From positions 13,892,269 to 13,956,268 of the forward strand of contig NC_092572.1 in NCBI RefSeq assembly GCF_037975245.1: 64,000 nucleotides of DNA. Reading direction: 5' to 3'. Made by a program: the position numbers and the translations under genes. Source of the DNA: Apostichopus japonicus (taxonomy: Eukaryota > Echinodermata > Holothuroidea > Aspidochirotida > Stichopodidae). The notes below the pieces were generated by a model. That model ran no database searches and was not told where the DNA came from. It saw only the letters and a program-made list of their open reading frames with translations. This document shows, piece after piece, positions 61,932 to 64,000 of this stretch; within the stretch, counting starts at the first letter, position 1, and each line of letters starts with the position of its first letter.

Positions 61932-64000
61932 ATGCAGATGCCGTTCATGAACCGCCGTGTACTCTATCTTTACATACTGCTGGTACAATGGGGAATTCTG
62001 ATACATTCAGGTATGACTGTAGTAATTAGCTACTAACATCTTACTGAAGAGAAAAATATATCTATAAACAAATCACTAGTAATAAAAAAACAGCATGGTT
62101 GAATTAACAATATCCATACACACATTGCTTTTGGAAAAATATGAACCAATACATTGCAAAACAGATATTAATCACATTACATGTACCAATCTCTCCAGCA
62201 GAAAATGCTGTCCGTACTGAAGTAGTTGTCGCTGGAAGTACCATTAATATAACGTGTCATTTTCCATCAATGGATTTGAGTGATGACATTTATTGGGTCT
62301 TTAACAACAATTATATCATGGAGGACGAGTCTACGAGACAAAGGCAGGGCACTTATCTATCCGGGTCGAAAGCTTACTTGGAAATCTCAAATGTCACATT
62401 TGAAGACGCGGGGTTGTACAAATGCGTAGGGTATCCTAAAGTAGGCAATGCAGAGTCGAAGACAAACCGTTTACACGTTCGAGGTAATTAAATGAGCAAA
62501 CGTAATTGGTGTATTTGTGAGTTATTTTTGCATTCCTAAACATGACTTACATCCAGCTAAAGGCAGGGTTTCTTTCTCAAATGAAATAACATAATTATGC
62601 ACACTATTTTTTCTACTTCATTCGTTTTTATTTTTATTGAACAGGTGACATGAAAATTGATGTGGATAGAAATTTTACATTGCATGATACGATCACCGCT
62701 AAATGTTGTGTTAGAAGTACTAAGTCAGAACATGACGTTCCATTTGTATGGTTTATAAGCAGTGTTTGGAGCGTTAACGACAGATTTGGAGAGACCATCG
62801 ACACTGATATGATGTATTGCCGAAGCATATCTATTACCAGTGAACGAATATTTCACGATCATTTCTTTGGTTGCTCAATTTCACCGGAGCTGAATGTAAC
62901 TTCGAAGAAACCACTCCACATTTTTTGTAAGTTTCGTTTAGTTTCATTGCATGTTTGGTTGCTTTAATACTGAATTGATTAACAAATATTTACATATAAA
63001 TTCCTACCAGGAAGTTTATGTCAATTCAAATGAGCTCTTGCATAACCCAAATCCACATCCTATTTTAATAATTGACACATATTTTTTCATGAGTAAATGC
63101 AAAGAAAGTGTGACGCATTTCCTGATTAGCATGCAATTCCATGATGCCAATGACAAAGTGTTTGAATTTACTAGATCCTGCGAGTGTAGAGTGGATACCG
63201 TTGACCAACAGACCCTCGCCTATCATGGTTAACAGGAACCAGAACGTCATTGTCACGTGCTTGTCTGATGGCAACCCTAGTCCTAGCGTGCTCTTACAGA
63301 AGAAAACCAGCGAGAACCAATGGATGGACCTTCCATTTAATGAAACCTTCTGGAATGTAACAGATAATTACTGGAAGTTCTCTTACTACATGACTGTGGA
63401 AACAACGTGTACTCTTAGATGTTTCGCTACAAATGACATTGGAGAGCCATCGGCAAGTGACGTCATCAGCATTGACGTATTTGGTAGATACTTTTTAACT
63501 ACAAGTTATATTCCTGAAAAGATTTTTAAAACTGATTTACGTAAACTAGTGGTTATTTCAAGTATTAAAATTGTATTTTGTCGGCATGATTTTTCTGACC
63601 AATAGCTTCATTTTATATATTTAAGGGGTACTACTTTTTTACTTACTAGAAACCCTGCGTCATATTTGACAGTGTAATTATCGAGCCTTGTTATTCTTTT
63701 TCTTTTAAATGTTAGGAATTGCAGCATCTTGTGATAATTAGACGTTTTTCAAAATGTAGAAAACATAACTTTTTTTTCAACAAGTGACTCTATAAACAAA
63801 GGAAGTATTTAGTATGCAGCGAAAGCAAATGTTATCGTTATAACTAGCCGAGATACCTCTGGAAATGCGGCCAAAGGTTATGGCATTTTCTGTTTAGCCA
63901 AGGGGATTCCTCCACCAAATGTTCATCTTCAGCGTTTAACAGAAGACACTGAATGGAGGAATCATTATGTTGAAGAGCAGCAGATTGAGAGAACAGAAAA
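61932..64000 (+). CDS. Multi-Ig-domain gene, copy 2, intact but running off the window
   Basis: Exons: 61932-62010 (signal peptide), 62199-62483 (Ig1, V-type), 62645-62926 (Ig2, two codons shorter than copy 1), 63175-63483 (Ig3), 63820 to beyond 64000 (Ig4). Same phase-1 borders as copy 1 with no stop. Ig1 keeps INITCHF, YWVFNN and FEDAGLYKC; Ig3 keeps TCLSDGNPSPS and LRCFATNDIGEPSASD; Ig4 has YGIFCLAKGIPPPNVHLQRL. Secreted or cell-surface; a membrane anchor would have to lie outside the window. Ig-V proteins in invertebrates serve in adhesion, axon guidance and immune recognition, and nothing here decides between them. The strong residue divergence from copy 1 in Ig1 favours a recognition role (inference). 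Confidence 0.82.

Larger units (their letters stand above)
59788..64000 (+). repeat. Tandem segmental duplication, unit copy 2 (Ig gene locus)
   Basis: Matches 50795 onward at about 90-95 percent by eye, with an offset of 8,993 bases at the left edge that shrinks to about 8,319 at Ig3 because of indels (the longer TA tract in copy 1 among them). Continues beyond the window. Confidence 0.92.

Overview
The window is a stretch of a large, intron-rich animal genome. It has widely spaced short exons with GT-AG borders, many minisatellites, tRNA-derived SINEs, hAT-type non-autonomous DNA transposons with 8-bp target duplications, and Ty3/gypsy-like retroelement remnants. The SINE tails and the repertoire of genes suggest a marine invertebrate deuterostome, most likely an echinoderm. 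This is an inference; no sequence here names the species.

Layout. (1) 236-24233, plus strand: 22 phase-consistent exons of a SEL1L3-type gene (protein sel-1 homolog 3), with its 5' end outside the window. Its introns hold three SINEs, a 60-bp minisatellite, a 12-bp minisatellite, a complete 1,968-bp hAT-like element, and a tandem triplication around exon 17. (2) 24234-32923: the SEL1L3 3' UTR and an intergenic stretch rich in minisatellites, with two weak exon-like islands. (3) 32924-34480, minus strand: a two-coding-exon TLC-domain gene most like TLCD5/TMEM136. (4) 36.3-38.3 kb: a gag fragment of an LTR element and a nested pair of hAT-like elements. (5) 38607-41260, plus: a two-exon gene for an unrecognised secreted protein with a good TATA box. 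Its only intron carries two hAT elements, one inserted exactly at the splice donor. (6) 41.3-50.8 kb: no confident gene. (7) 50795-64000: two tandem copies of a multi-Ig-domain gene with a signal-peptide exon and Ig exons that are all phase 1-1. Copy 1 is cut in its fourth Ig exon by an LTR retroelement; copy 2 runs off the window intact.

The most interesting part is the Ig locus. The two copies are close paralogs. The signal exon differs at 1 of 79 bases and the following intron at about 8 percent, yet the first (V-type) Ig exon differs at about 11 percent, with 22 replacement codons against 3 silent ones by hand count. This looks like diversifying selection on a lineage-specific receptor or recognition protein. 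Each copy also has a second, upstream signal-peptide exon in the same phase; its splice donor is intact in copy 2 and destroyed in copy 1.

All exon borders were read by eye from splice consensus, phase continuity and protein similarity. Family names rest on recognised motifs and general knowledge of the families, not on database searches.
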